From an uncultured Erysipelotrichaceae bacterium (GTDB lineage Bacteria > Bacillota_I > Bacilli_A > RF39 > UBA660): a stretch of DNA of 27,564 nucleotides. The position numbers and the translations under genes are program-made. Shown here piece after piece: positions 1 to 7,947 of this stretch (positions are counted from its first letter, which is position 1; every line of letters starts with the position of its first letter). The notes beneath the pieces are model-generated. The model was not told the DNA's origin. It worked only from the letters and a program-made list of their open reading frames with translations, and made no database searches. Location: the NCBI GenBank assembly GCA_902768065.1, contig CACXJP010000011.1, positions 1 through 27,564 on the forward strand. Reading direction: 5' to 3'.

Positions 1-1461
1 AACATATGAATTTTGATTAACATCTAGCCCCATTAATTGAAGCATTCTTATTCCATAACCAAATGGATTAATAACATATCCTGGATTACTATTTAATAAA
101 TTATTAGCATAATCTTGATGATTCATTAAAAATGCTGTTGGTATAGAAATACTCTCTCCAACCTCAGAACCATTTGTAAGATATAGATTATTATCAATAT
201 TTAATAACAAATTATCAAAAACATTTCTATTATCTATATGATCCAAATCCCATGTAGGATCAATTAAAGCAATATTATCAACGCCATATTTAGGATCTGT
301 AATTCTAATTATATTCTTTTGATGATCTGATGTACCATAAGTAAAACATAAAACACCAGCTCTTCTTAATATCGCAGAGAACAAATTAGAAAAACCTTCA
401 CATATCATTTCATCTTTTGAATATATTCTATCAAGATAAGAATCATCAGCATGTACTCCACTATCATTATAATGATAATGTTCTTTAAAATAATCATACA
501 AATATGTAACCTTTTCCAGTGGAGAATAATTCATATCTTCCATATGCCTTACAACACTGTCAATCATCTCTAACATATCGTTGTAAGTTTCAACATCAGT
601 TCTTCCTCCAGCCTCTATATCCGAATAATATCTTATTCCTTCAGAAATAGGTTCCTCCCTATAATAATCATTTAAATCATTACATGTATTATATTCAATA
701 TCAATCTTATTAGGTAATATTTCATCCAATCCATCATATAGTGATGCAACATCATATAAAGGATTAGTTAAAAATCTAAATGTAACATCAATAGGAATTG
801 ATTTATCAGAAAAGAACTCTAGCATATGTCTATAATATGTTGGCTCATAAAAATCAACAATAATATTCTGATAACTGTTTTCATTTAACAATTCAACAAT
901 ATATTGAAGTTCTTCATCAGATAATTCTCTATTAATATGAATATTATAATTATTAAAAAAATTATAATTTGAATTTGTATAGGAAGTATTTTCAATAGTC
1001 ACTATTCCCCTACCATTTCTAACATCTATATATGAAGAATTTAAATCAACATCATTTTCAATTTCATCAACAGAAACAAGCATACCACCTAAATCCGGAA
1101 CATTTAACATGTTAAATATTTCTCTAGTTAATTTTTTACCTCTAGGTAGAATTCTAATTCCTGTAATATATCCATCATTATAAGCATTAATTAATAAACC
1201 TATAACATGATTATTTAAATGTCTATAATCAAGGCCCAATGTAAAACTAACATCTGAATTATTAAAGGCAAAGGAAAAATAATCATCTAAATGTGGATCA
1301 TTTGGATCCAAACTCAATTCTATAATATCTCTTTCTCTAACATAAGAACCATCACGCATACCATTATGAAGTGGTCTACCAACAGTTACACTATTAAAGA
1401 AAGACCCTTGATCAGAATAATAAATATTATATATATTATTAACATTAAAACCTTGGTTCAT
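1..1461 (-). CDS. Transglutaminase-like domain protein, 3' end cut by window edge
   Basis: Open from an ATG at 1459-1461 to the window edge (487 codons, no stop seen); the ATG is preceded by GGAGG about 6 nt upstream. The first ~300 residues are not recognised. Residues ~310-405 look like a transglutaminase-core fold: a helix (SPLEKVTYLYDYFKEHYHYN), then Cys354 in MICEGFSNLFSAILRRAG, His380 in TSDHQKNIIRI and Asp401 in LIDPTWD, in the order and spacing of the Cys-His-Asp triad. There is no signal peptide or membrane segment at the N-terminus, so it is probably cytoplasmic, unlike many secreted members of this superfamily. Whether it cross-links, deamidates or cleaves a peptide cannot be told. 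It has its own extended -10 promoter and follows the terminator of the upstream ATPase gene. Confidence 0.75.
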   Translation of the reverse strand, partial: MNQGFNVNNIYNIYYSDQGSFFNSVTVGRPLHNGMRDGSYVRERDIIELSLDPNDPHLDDYFSFAFNNSDVSFTLGLDYRHLNNHVIGLLINAYNDGYITGIRILPRGKKLTREIFNMLNVPDLGGMLVSVDEIENDVDLNSSYIDVRNGRGIVTIENTSYTNSNYNFFNNYNIHINRELSDEELQYIVELLNENSYQNIIVDFYEPTYYRHMLEFFSDKSIPIDVTFRFLTNPLYDVASLYDGLDEILPNKIDIEYNTCNDLNDYYREEPISEGIRYYSDIEAGGRTDVETYNDMLEMIDSVVRHMEDMNYSPLEKVTYLYDYFKEHYHYNDSGVHADDSYLDRIYSKDEMICEGFSNLFSAILRRAGVLCFTYGTSDHQKNIIRITDPKYGVDNIALIDPTWDLDHIDNRNVFDNLLLNIDNNLYLTNGSEVGESISIPTAFLMNHQDYANNLLNSNPGYVINPFGYGIRMLQLMGLDVNQNSYV

Positions 1462-1484
1462 ACAAATACCTCCATATCATAATA

Positions 1485-1493
1485 ATTATATCA
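1485..1493 (-). promoter_or_regulatory. Extended -10 promoter of transglutaminase-like gene
   Basis: On the minus strand the sequence reads TGATATAAT, a TGn-extended -10 element, about 24 nt before the start codon. The -35 position (about 1508-1513, TCTTAA) is poor, as expected for an extended -10 promoter, and overlaps the terminator hairpin of the gene before it. Confidence 0.5.
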
Positions 1494-1522
1494 CAAAAAA
1501 AGAATAATTAAGAATTATTCTT
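1494..1522 (-). terminator. Rho-independent terminator after ClpX-like gene
   Basis: A 10-bp stem (AAGAATAATT/AATTATTCTT, 1500-1509 with 1513-1522) with a 3-nt loop is followed on the minus strand by a run of seven Ts. It overlaps the stop codon of the ClpX-like gene. Confidence 0.7.
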
Positions 1523-3244
1523 TCTATAAACTTTTTTATATTGTTTAGGATCTTCTACTGTTTCTTTTCCTAAAATAATCTCACTATATTTACCAAGATT
1601 AATATAAGCATCAGCATAAGCTTCCCAAGTAGTATCATCAACAACTCCACTAATTCCTCTAGCACCAGTTTTTCTTTCAGCTGCCTCCTCAGATATTCTA
1701 TTTATATAATCATATCCCGGAGTTAATTTAACTCCCAATTCATCAAAATATTTTTTTTGCCTTTTGATTGCAGATTCATCTGATTCAAGTAAAATTCTTT
1801 TTATTGAATCTACATCTAAATCATTTAATTTAACAATTGTTGATATTCTACCCATAAGTTCTTTTGTCATCTTTGCCTTTTTAACAAAATCTTCTATCTT
1901 AACTGTAACATCAGTACTATCAGTACTTATTTCTTTACCAAAACCAATACTATTACCATTCCTAGACAATTCCTCATATACATCATTGAAAGCTCCACCA
2001 AATACAACGATCATATTAGAAGTATCAATTTGAACACTCTCTCCAGCTTTTTTTGTATCTTCACACGCAGTATAAACACCACCTTCTACGAAAGGAAGTA
2101 GAATATTTAAAACACCTTGTCCAGATACATCACTCTTTTCATCTGAACCCTTCTTATCAATTTCATCAAAAAATATGATTGCATTTTCTGCTTTTTTCTT
2201 GTCCTTGCCACAATCAATATATAAATTCCATAAAACCTCTTCAATATCAGTACCAACAAATCCCGGTATAGTAAGTTTAGTTGAATCAACTTTCATATAA
2301 GGCACATTAATATTCTCGGAAATCAAAGACATCATTTTAGTTTTACCTACTCCAGTAGAACCCGTTAAAAGAATAGCCTTATCTCTTGCTTCAGGATGTC
2401 GTATTTTTCTAATAAGTTCAGCAATAACTCTCCTTAAAGGTTCATCTTGAGCAATTAATGTCTGTGTAACTCTATCATATAATTTTTTAAAATCTATATA
2501 ATTAGCAGGTAATTTAATGCTTCTCGGATTACTATCATAATTTCTTATTCTATTTTTAGATACCCCATTTTCACTTGCTTCTATTTGAATATCTATTGAC
2601 TCCAACAAGCTATCTAAATCATCTCTTTTTTCACTTAAAGCAGCACTTAATTCTCTTAACTCTCCCATAGAATATTTTCCATCCAGTATATTAAGCATAA
2701 TACCATCAACATCAAAATCCTTTGCAACTTCTTCTTCCTCATCCATAGCATGAGCAGGTTTATAATCTCCGTTATCATTCTTAAAAGAAGTTTCCTGATT
2801 ATTATTAGACTCATCAGACTTAGTCGCATCATCTTTTTTATCACTAGATATTGACTTATTATAAAAATTATTCAAACTAGCTCTTAAGTCATCCAAAGGT
2901 ATTGGAATAACAAAAGGAATGTTGTCAGATAATGATGAAGCATAATAAATATATCTTGTACTACCATAAGCATAGTCAGCAATTGCCTTTCCTAGAGGTG
3001 CAGTACCTGTTTTTTCTATTACTCTATCTAGTGGAATCGCTCCATAATGAGCCTCACTTATTTCAGACATCATTAAAGAACCATCAAGCATTGATAAAAA
3101 CTCATTACCATTTCTATCAGTAAATATATGTGTTTTCTCATCCAAATATCCTATTTCCGGATGATTAGCAACATATATAAAATCTCCATCTTTTGAATAA
3201 ACTCTATTCATTATAATTGCTACGTATTTTCTCTGTTTTCCCAT
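1508..3244 (-). CDS. ClpX-like AAA+ ATPase with atypical N-terminal domain
   Basis: 578 residues. The C-terminal ~320 residues align with the ClpX unfoldase: Walker A GSTGVGKT (295-302), pore loop GFVG (328-331; GYVG in ClpX), Walker B IIFFDEID (356-363), GGAF (416-419), IGFG (433-436), arginine-finger region ELMGR (462-466) and sensor-2 KTGARG (525-530). The IGF tripeptide lies where ClpX docks ClpP, so partnership with ClpP is possible. The N-terminus lacks the Cys4 zinc-binding domain of ClpX. It has instead ~125 residues I do not recognise, then a charged D/E/K/N-rich linker (~132-178). Start ATG at 3242-3244 follows GGGGG about 7 nt upstream. It sits alone behind its own promoter. Known for the family: ATP-driven unfolding of tagged proteins. 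Inferred: substrate choice is set by the new N-domain. It is unlikely to be the only ClpX of the cell. Confidence 0.8.
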   Translation of the reverse strand: MGKQRKYVAIIMNRVYSKDGDFIYVANHPEIGYLDEKTHIFTDRNGNEFLSMLDGSLMMSEISEAHYGAIPLDRVIEKTGTAPLGKAIADYAYGSTRYIYYASSLSDNIPFVIPIPLDDLRASLNNFYNKSISSDKKDDATKSDESNNNQETSFKNDNGDYKPAHAMDEEEEVAKDFDVDGIMLNILDGKYSMGELRELSAALSEKRDDLDSLLESIDIQIEASENGVSKNRIRNYDSNPRSIKLPANYIDFKKLYDRVTQTLIAQDEPLRRVIAELIRKIRHPEARDKAILLTGSTGVGKTKMMSLISENINVPYMKVDSTKLTIPGFVGTDIEEVLWNLYIDCGKDKKKAENAIIFFDEIDKKGSDEKSDVSGQGVLNILLPFVEGGVYTACEDTKKAGESVQIDTSNMIVVFGGAFNDVYEELSRNGNSIGFGKEISTDSTDVTVKIEDFVKKAKMTKELMGRISTIVKLNDLDVDSIKRILLESDESAIKRQKKYFDELGVKLTPGYDYINRISEEAAERKTGARGISGVVDDTTWEAYADAYINLGKYSEIILGKETVEDPKQYKKVYRKNNS

Positions 3245-3265
3245 ATCAAATCCCCCGTAAAAATT

Positions 3266-3294
3266 ATTATAATAAAAGAAAAAGAATTAGTAAA
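3266..3294 (-). promoter_or_regulatory. Promoter of ClpX-like gene
   Basis: TATAAT at 3266-3271 (minus strand) with TTTACT at 3289-3294, spaced 17 bp, just after the murD stop codon. It suggests the ATPase is transcribed apart from the mur operon, although read-through is possible because no terminator is seen between them. Confidence 0.5.
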
Positions 3295-4635
3295 CTATTT
3301 CTTATATTTTTTTAAAATTTCTAAAAATGCATCTCCCTTTTCTTCAAAATTTTTATACTGATTATAACTTGCCGCAGCCGGAGATAATAAACAACACTTA
3401 GCTTTATGTGTATTATTAATGCCTATATTAACAGCATCTTCTAAAGTATCAGCATAATATATATTCTTATTTATAATTCTTTTACCAATATAATTCCCAG
3501 TCTCAGGCATACATATTATATTTCTTATATTACTTTTATTTAAAAAATCAATAAATTCTTCATAATTAATACCTCTATCTAAACCACCAATAATCAAAGT
3601 ATCTATATTATCAATAGATTTAACAGCATTCATCGTAGCCTCTGGTATAGTAGCAATTGTATCACTATAGAAATTAATCCCTTTATATTTTCCTACATAT
3701 TCCATTCTATATTTTAGACCTTTAAACTTAGAAATAACCTCTCCAGCAAGAGAAAAATCTAAATTTAAAATCTTACATATAGCAAGTACAAACATAATAT
3801 TTTTAAGATTAGCATCTCCAAGTAGCATTCTTTCTTTATCTACATATACAACTTCACCATCTATATAAATACTATTTTCTTTAATTCTAACAGAATTAAA
3901 AGAAACATCTTCATAATCAAATCGTACAGTATATTTAATCCCCTTATATAAAGAGTTCTTCATATATTTATTCAAGTAATTATTATCATCTGAATATATT
4001 GCAAAATCACTACTATTCTGATATTTAAATATATTTAGCTTATTACTATGATATTTTTCTAAAGTACCATCATGATCCAAATGATCCTCATATAAATTAA
4101 GAATTATCCCAATATGAGGACTATACTTAACAAACTCCAACTGATGAGAGCTCATCTCTACAACTAATATAGATTCCTCATTATATGATTCTATATCATT
4201 AAAAACAGGCACACCAATATTACCTATCAAAAAAACATTATCTCTTTGTTTTTTTATAACTTCATACATTAAAGAAGAAGTTGTAGACTTTCCCTTTGTA
4301 CCAGTAATACCTATAATATTATTTCTAAATACCTCAAGTAATAATTCTAATTGAGATGTAATTTTATTCCTAAATTGACCTATATCAATATCTTTTAAAC
4401 TAATACCCGGAGATTTGATAATTAAATCATATATATCAAGATTATCTAAATAATTATCTCCTACAATCTTATTAACATAATTATCCTCTATATCAACAGA
4501 ATACTTATCTAAAATAGTTAACTTAATTTCAGGAAGATATTTTCTAATAAAATTATATGTAGACTTACCCTCTCTACCAAAACCTAATATTGCAATATTT
4601 TTATCTTTTAATTTACTTATTATTTTTCTATACAT
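3295..4635 (-). CDS. murD: MurD-type UDP-N-acetylmuramoyl-L-alanine:glutamate ligase
   Basis: Mur ligase of about 446 residues that adds glutamate to UDP-MurNAc-L-alanine in the cytoplasmic stage of peptidoglycan synthesis, using ATP. Seen: N-terminal Rossmann domain with IAILGFGREGKS, central ATP-binding loop GTKGKST (about residues 112-118 from this start), EMSSHQLE and NLYEDHLDHDGT segments, and the C-terminal LLSPAAASYNQYKNFEEKGD typical of MurD. The ATG chosen (4633-4635) overlaps the murL stop as ATGTATAG; a TTG at 4642-4644 in the same frame is an alternative and would add three residues. The tight overlap with murL means translational coupling. In Xanthomonas a MurD homologue paired with MurL (MurD2) uses L-glutamate instead of D-glutamate; the same substrate is inferred here from context, not from residues. 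Confidence 0.87.
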   Translation of the reverse strand: MYRKIISKLKDKNIAILGFGREGKSTYNFIRKYLPEIKLTILDKYSVDIEDNYVNKIVGDNYLDNLDIYDLIIKSPGISLKDIDIGQFRNKITSQLELLLEVFRNNIIGITGTKGKSTTSSLMYEVIKKQRDNVFLIGNIGVPVFNDIESYNEESILVVEMSSHQLEFVKYSPHIGIILNLYEDHLDHDGTLEKYHSNKLNIFKYQNSSDFAIYSDDNNYLNKYMKNSLYKGIKYTVRFDYEDVSFNSVRIKENSIYIDGEVVYVDKERMLLGDANLKNIMFVLAICKILNLDFSLAGEVISKFKGLKYRMEYVGKYKGINFYSDTIATIPEATMNAVKSIDNIDTLIIGGLDRGINYEEFIDFLNKSNIRNIICMPETGNYIGKRIINKNIYYADTLEDAVNIGINNTHKAKCCLLSPAAASYNQYKNFEEKGDAFLEILKKYKK

Positions 4636-5971
4636 ACTTATCAAGCTCTTTTCTAACTATATTATCATAGTATTCATTTAAATTATTTAAATCATTATAT
4701 TTTTCTATATTACTACCATCTAATTCAAGATTATAATTATCTTTATAGTATTGTAATAAATATGGCATATCCCCACCTCTATTAATAACTAAACTTACTG
4801 CATATCTAGCCTCTTCATAAGTACCTACACATTCAAATGGTTTAGTATCTGAATAACCTATTATCTCTTTAAAAGTATCTAGTAAATCTTCTCTCTCATA
4901 TAAATCCTCCCCAAAAATTGAAATAAGCTCATCCCTCTCAATAAATGGACTAAGAATTATATATATAAATAAACATTTAGGACAATTTAGACACCAATTC
5001 CAATTATTATTCTTACTACCTAAATTACAACTTCTAAATACATGATGATACTTTTTATAATGAGAAAACAACTTTACGATATTGAACTCAGAAAGACCTC
5101 TTAACAAACTAAAATAGTTTATATCAATATCAAATGTATCTTTAACATAATCTCTAAAATCACATTCAGCTTCATATGTTTTAGAATATTGGTGATTAAT
5201 ATCAGTACCAATAACAGTCTCTTGATTAGCGCTTGCTTCATTAGATAAAATAATATTTTTTCTACCCAATAAATATGCAACTAAATAAGATATAAAAGCA
5301 ACTACAGAAGAAAATGGAATATGTCCATTTAAGAATCCTCTATCATTGATATCTAATATTTTAGGATCAATGATTCTCCTTACTTTAACAACTCTGTCAT
5401 CACTATATCCAGCAGCAATACAACAATTTAAAGTTACATCTTTTGGATTAATAACTAAACAACAATTATCTTCATCTTTTAACAATTCTAAAGAAACACA
5501 AGAATCCTTTCCTCCACCAACACATATTAAATTACCATTACCTGTATAATTCAATTTAGGGAGAGAAATCTCACTACAATTACATTTTATATCAAACAAT
5601 TCATCTAAAGATATTTGAATGTTGTTTTTATAAAGTAATTCACCTAATCCTTTATAATATAGTTTTTTAAAAAAATCGATTTGTTTATCATTAATATAAC
5701 CAGCATCAACAATTATATTTCTAGAACAAGTACATTTAATATAATTAATTATCTCTATCATTCCAATATTAAAAATAATATATTCTAAATAATCTTTATC
5801 ATAATCAATTTTTATATATTCTTTAGGAATAATTATCTTATGATTGAACTCCTCTAATCCTGGAATAATATAATTAAAACTAATATTTAAATTATCATCA
5901 ATTGTATAAGAAAAAGACTTATATATGAAATCAGGATATTCTTCTCTATATTTTAAAAAATTTTTATTCAT
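4628..5971 (-). CDS. murL: UDP-MurNAc-L-Ala-L-Glu epimerase (MurL-like)
   Basis: 447 residues. I recognise this as the MurL family, described in Xanthomonas, which inverts the terminal L-Glu of UDP-MurNAc-L-Ala-L-Glu to D-Glu in an ATP-dependent reaction. Seen: a PP-loop-type nucleotide motif GGGKDS at 152-157, the segment SNEASANQETVIG followed by NHQYSKTYEAECDF (259-272), and a C-terminal cysteine cluster C315...CLNCPKC (327-333) that could bind a metal, as in related PP-loop enzymes. It overlaps the MurD gene by 8 nt, which is the context expected for the MurD2-MurL route. Start ATG at 5969-5971 has GGGTGG 4 nt upstream. It lies 9 nt after the HExxH gene. The gene name rests on motif memory plus context; a profile search would settle it. 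Confidence 0.8.
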   Translation of the reverse strand: MNKNFLKYREEYPDFIYKSFSYTIDDNLNISFNYIIPGLEEFNHKIIIPKEYIKIDYDKDYLEYIIFNIGMIEIINYIKCTCSRNIIVDAGYINDKQIDFFKKLYYKGLGELLYKNNIQISLDELFDIKCNCSEISLPKLNYTGNGNLICVGGGKDSCVSLELLKDEDNCCLVINPKDVTLNCCIAAGYSDDRVVKVRRIIDPKILDINDRGFLNGHIPFSSVVAFISYLVAYLLGRKNIILSNEASANQETVIGTDINHQYSKTYEAECDFRDYVKDTFDIDINYFSLLRGLSEFNIVKLFSHYKKYHHVFRSCNLGSKNNNWNWCLNCPKCLFIYIILSPFIERDELISIFGEDLYEREDLLDTFKEIIGYSDTKPFECVGTYEEARYAVSLVINRGGDMPYLLQYYKDNYNLELDGSNIEKYNDLNNLNEYYDNIVRKELDKYV

Positions 5972-5980
5972 AAAACCACC

Positions 5981-6883
5981 CTATCTATAATTAACATTGT
6001 TATTAAACGTTTCAACTATTCTCATTATTTTCCTTGAAGTTTCTCTTATTTTACCCAGTGTTAGAGACTTGAAAAGTTTTCTATCTACATATTCCTTTTC
6101 TAAATCATATATTTTATTTAGTAAAGATATTAATTCTTTATATGAACCTTCTTGTCCTGTTATGTCATCAAACCATTTTGTAATATTAAATACTTCACCA
6201 ACCAACCTCAAATTAGCAAGTGTATTAATAAATGTTCTGTTTTCAAGAATTTGTTTGCAAGCATAACTTTCTAAATAATATGAATTAGAATTATATTTAT
6301 GATCAGTTTCATTATTAATAGCATAAATAGTATTTGAAATATCTCTATTTTCAAAATCAAAAGACTTTATAATATTAATAACCTCTTCAGTTTGCTTTGT
6401 ATTTATAATCTCCTCAAGTAAGTATGAAGGATCTTTCCTAACAAAAGACAATGGATCTTTATTATAAACCCTATAAGTTAGTCCTGTTCTTAAATAAATA
6501 TAATTTTTTGTTACTCTAATTTCATCTCTATATGAATTAACAGCATGATTAAATTCATGCACCAAATTATCTAATAAATCTATTAAAGATATCTTATTAT
6601 AATTTTGAATAACCATAAATTTAACAGTAGAATATTCTCCATTTTCATACACAGGATGAGATGAATAATATGCCTTAACATATTTATCTTGTTTATCACT
6701 TTTAATTATTCTAATATCTCGAAAAGTATTAAGAATTAAGCTTTCATTCTTAATTCCATATTTAATTACAAAAGCTGGAATAATAATATATAGTAAATGT
6801 CTCATATTATCATCATATTCATATCTATCACTTATCTGATCAATAAATGCTTTTTCTTTTTCTATAACAAGATTTGAATCCAT
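5981..6883 (-). CDS. Putative zinc metallopeptidase (HEFNH)
   Basis: 300 residues, family not recognised. An HExxH motif is clear: LVHEFNHAVNSYRDE with His109, Glu110 and His113. A candidate third ligand is Glu157 or Glu158 in LLEEIINTKQTEEV, about 45 residues on, as in gluzincin-like proteins. No signal peptide or membrane helix is seen, so it is predicted cytoplasmic. It is first in an operon with murL and murD (9-nt gap to murL), which suggests, but does not show, a link to precursor or wall metabolism. A second HExxH protein of similar size is encoded at 24491-25465; the two share only the motif and general layout by eye. Start ATG at 6881-6883; the ribosome site is weak (GGTGAT). Confidence 0.65.
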   Translation of the reverse strand: MDSNLVIEKEKAFIDQISDRYEYDDNMRHLLYIIIPAFVIKYGIKNESLILNTFRDIRIIKSDKQDKYVKAYYSSHPVYENGEYSTVKFMVIQNYNKISLIDLLDNLVHEFNHAVNSYRDEIRVTKNYIYLRTGLTYRVYNKDPLSFVRKDPSYLLEEIINTKQTEEVINIIKSFDFENRDISNTIYAINNETDHKYNSNSYYLESYACKQILENRTFINTLANLRLVGEVFNITKWFDDITGQEGSYKELISLLNKIYDLEKEYVDRKLFKSLTLGKIRETSRKIMRIVETFNNNVNYR

Positions 6884-6898
6884 ATTATCACCATAACA

Positions 6899-6907
6899 AT
6901 TATATCA
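6899..6907 (-). promoter_or_regulatory. Extended -10 promoter of the HExxH-murL-murD operon
   Basis: Minus strand reads TGATATAAT about 16-24 nt before the start codon. The -35 position is not well matched. The same TGATATAAT element is seen before the transglutaminase-like gene at 1485-1493. Confidence 0.45.
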
Positions 6908-6919
6908 TATATTTATTAT

Positions 6920-6948
6920 TTGCACATACATCTATTTTATGATAGAAT
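6920..6948 (+). promoter_or_regulatory. Promoter of hypothetical gene 6974-7489
   Basis: TTGCAC (6920-6925), 17-bp spacer, TAGAAT (6943-6948). It is divergent from the HExxH-operon promoter. A potential upstream ATG at 6920 lies inside the -35 element, so translation must start later. Confidence 0.5.
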
Positions 6949-6973
6949 ATACGAGCACGGAGGAGAGATAAAT

Positions 6974-7489
6974 ATGAATAAAGACATACCAATAGGAACA
7001 GAAGTATTAATATTTAAATATAATTCTAGTTTAGGACCTAATCAAGATGAAGAGCATTTTATTAAAGGAAGAATAGAAAATAGCGAAATAAGAGAAGAAA
7101 CAACTATGCATGGAAGTCCCTGGAATATTAGATATTATAAAGTTCTAGGAGACGATAATAATACTTATTATGGAACATATGATATGGGATTAAGTGGCTA
7201 TTATTACTTTAGAAGTATTGAAGATCATATAAATCATATTAGAAATACAATTAAATCAAACAATAAAAAAATTAATGAATTAAACGAAAAAAATTTAGAA
7301 TTATGTGACCTTATAACAGATTTGAGTAGAATTTCCTATGAAAAAGATGAAAGTGAATTAAAACCAGTAGACTACTTAGGAGAAGAAGCCTCAAATATTA
7401 TTTTTAAATCATTAGATGATAAAGTAACTACCTTAGCAAAACTTAATGCCAAAAGGTATAGAAAAAACAATATACTAATAAAAAAATAA
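6974..7489 (+). CDS. Hypothetical protein, cytoplasmic, C-terminal coiled coil
   Basis: 171 residues, not recognised. The start is the ATG at 6974-6976, preceded by a strong GGAGGAGA about 8 nt upstream. The N-terminal half has short beta-like stretches (IPIGTEVLIFKYN, GRIENSEI, WNIRYYKVLGDD, YYGTYDMGLSGYYYF), which suggests a small SH3-like or beta-barrel fold. Residues ~80-125 (HINHIRNTIKSNNKKINELN and beyond) are likely a coiled coil. There is no signal peptide. It is a single plus-strand gene between two minus-strand operons and ends in a strong shared terminator. Confidence 0.6.
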   Translation: MNKDIPIGTEVLIFKYNSSLGPNQDEEHFIKGRIENSEIREETTMHGSPWNIRYYKVLGDDNNTYYGTYDMGLSGYYYFRSIEDHINHIRNTIKSNNKKINELNEKNLELCDLITDLSRISYEKDESELKPVDYLGEEASNIIFKSLDDKVTTLAKLNAKRYRKNNILIKK

Positions 7490-7510
7490 AACAATAACGT
7501 TTTATTTTTT
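7481..7510 (+). terminator. Bidirectional terminator
   Basis: A perfect 12-bp inverted repeat, 7481-7492 with 7499-7510 (AAAAAATAAAAC / GTTTTATTTTTT), with a 6-nt loop AATAAC. It ends in T runs on both strands, so it serves both the plus-strand hypothetical gene and the convergent YolD-like gene. Confidence 0.7.
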
Positions 7511-7947
7511 TATATATTAATATCTATTTTTATAATTTTATTAATATCTATTTTTTCTTTATCCTCAAAAACAATCATTTCTTTATAATTATCTATTTTA
7601 TGAATTTTTCCACTCTTGGTAATATATTTACCCCCACTTTTATTTTTATCTTTAACAAAATAGATAACACTTACATTAACATCATCTAAGTGCATTCTTA
7701 TATAATTTAATTTTTCATCAAGTAAAATTTTATTATCTTCATCTAGAAAAACTTCATAATCTGTATATCTTTCTACTTCCTTAACTTGATCACCATATCC
7801 AGTAAGAGCTGCAAAAGGAGCAAATTGTCCAGCTCTATGAGACATAGATTGTCTTTCTTTCTTCAGAGGAAAAGGATATCTTACATCTAATATATCTCTA
7901 TATGGGAATTTATCCTCTATGTCCTCCGACTTGTCCATTTCTTTCAA
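7510..7947 (-). CDS. YolD-like family protein
   Basis: 145 residues. The signature MSHRAGQFAPFAALTGYG (residues ~35-52) is the conserved core of YolD-like proteins of Firmicutes and their plasmids, which are regularly paired with a UvrX/UmuC-like Y-family polymerase and are proposed to act as its UmuD-like partner. The gene overlaps the 3' end of the polymerase by 38 nt, so the two are translationally coupled. The start given is TTG at 7945-7947, placed about 7 nt after GGGGGA; an ATG at 7936-7938 three codons later is an alternative. The C-terminal half is a basic, beta-rich segment with no known function. It would be transcribed from the SOS-controlled promoter ahead of the polymerase. Confidence 0.85.
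   Translation of the reverse strand: MKEMDKSEDIEDKFPYRDILDVRYPFPLKKERQSMSHRAGQFAPFAALTGYGDQVKEVERYTDYEVFLDEDNKILLDEKLNYIRMHLDDVNVSVIYFVKDKNKSGGKYITKSGKIHKIDNYKEMIVFEDKEKIDINKIIKIDINI

Noticed and set aside
1291..1482. 63-codon plus-strand frame over the transglutaminase-like gene start
   Set aside because: Antisense, low complexity, no ribosome site; the minus-strand gene is well supported.
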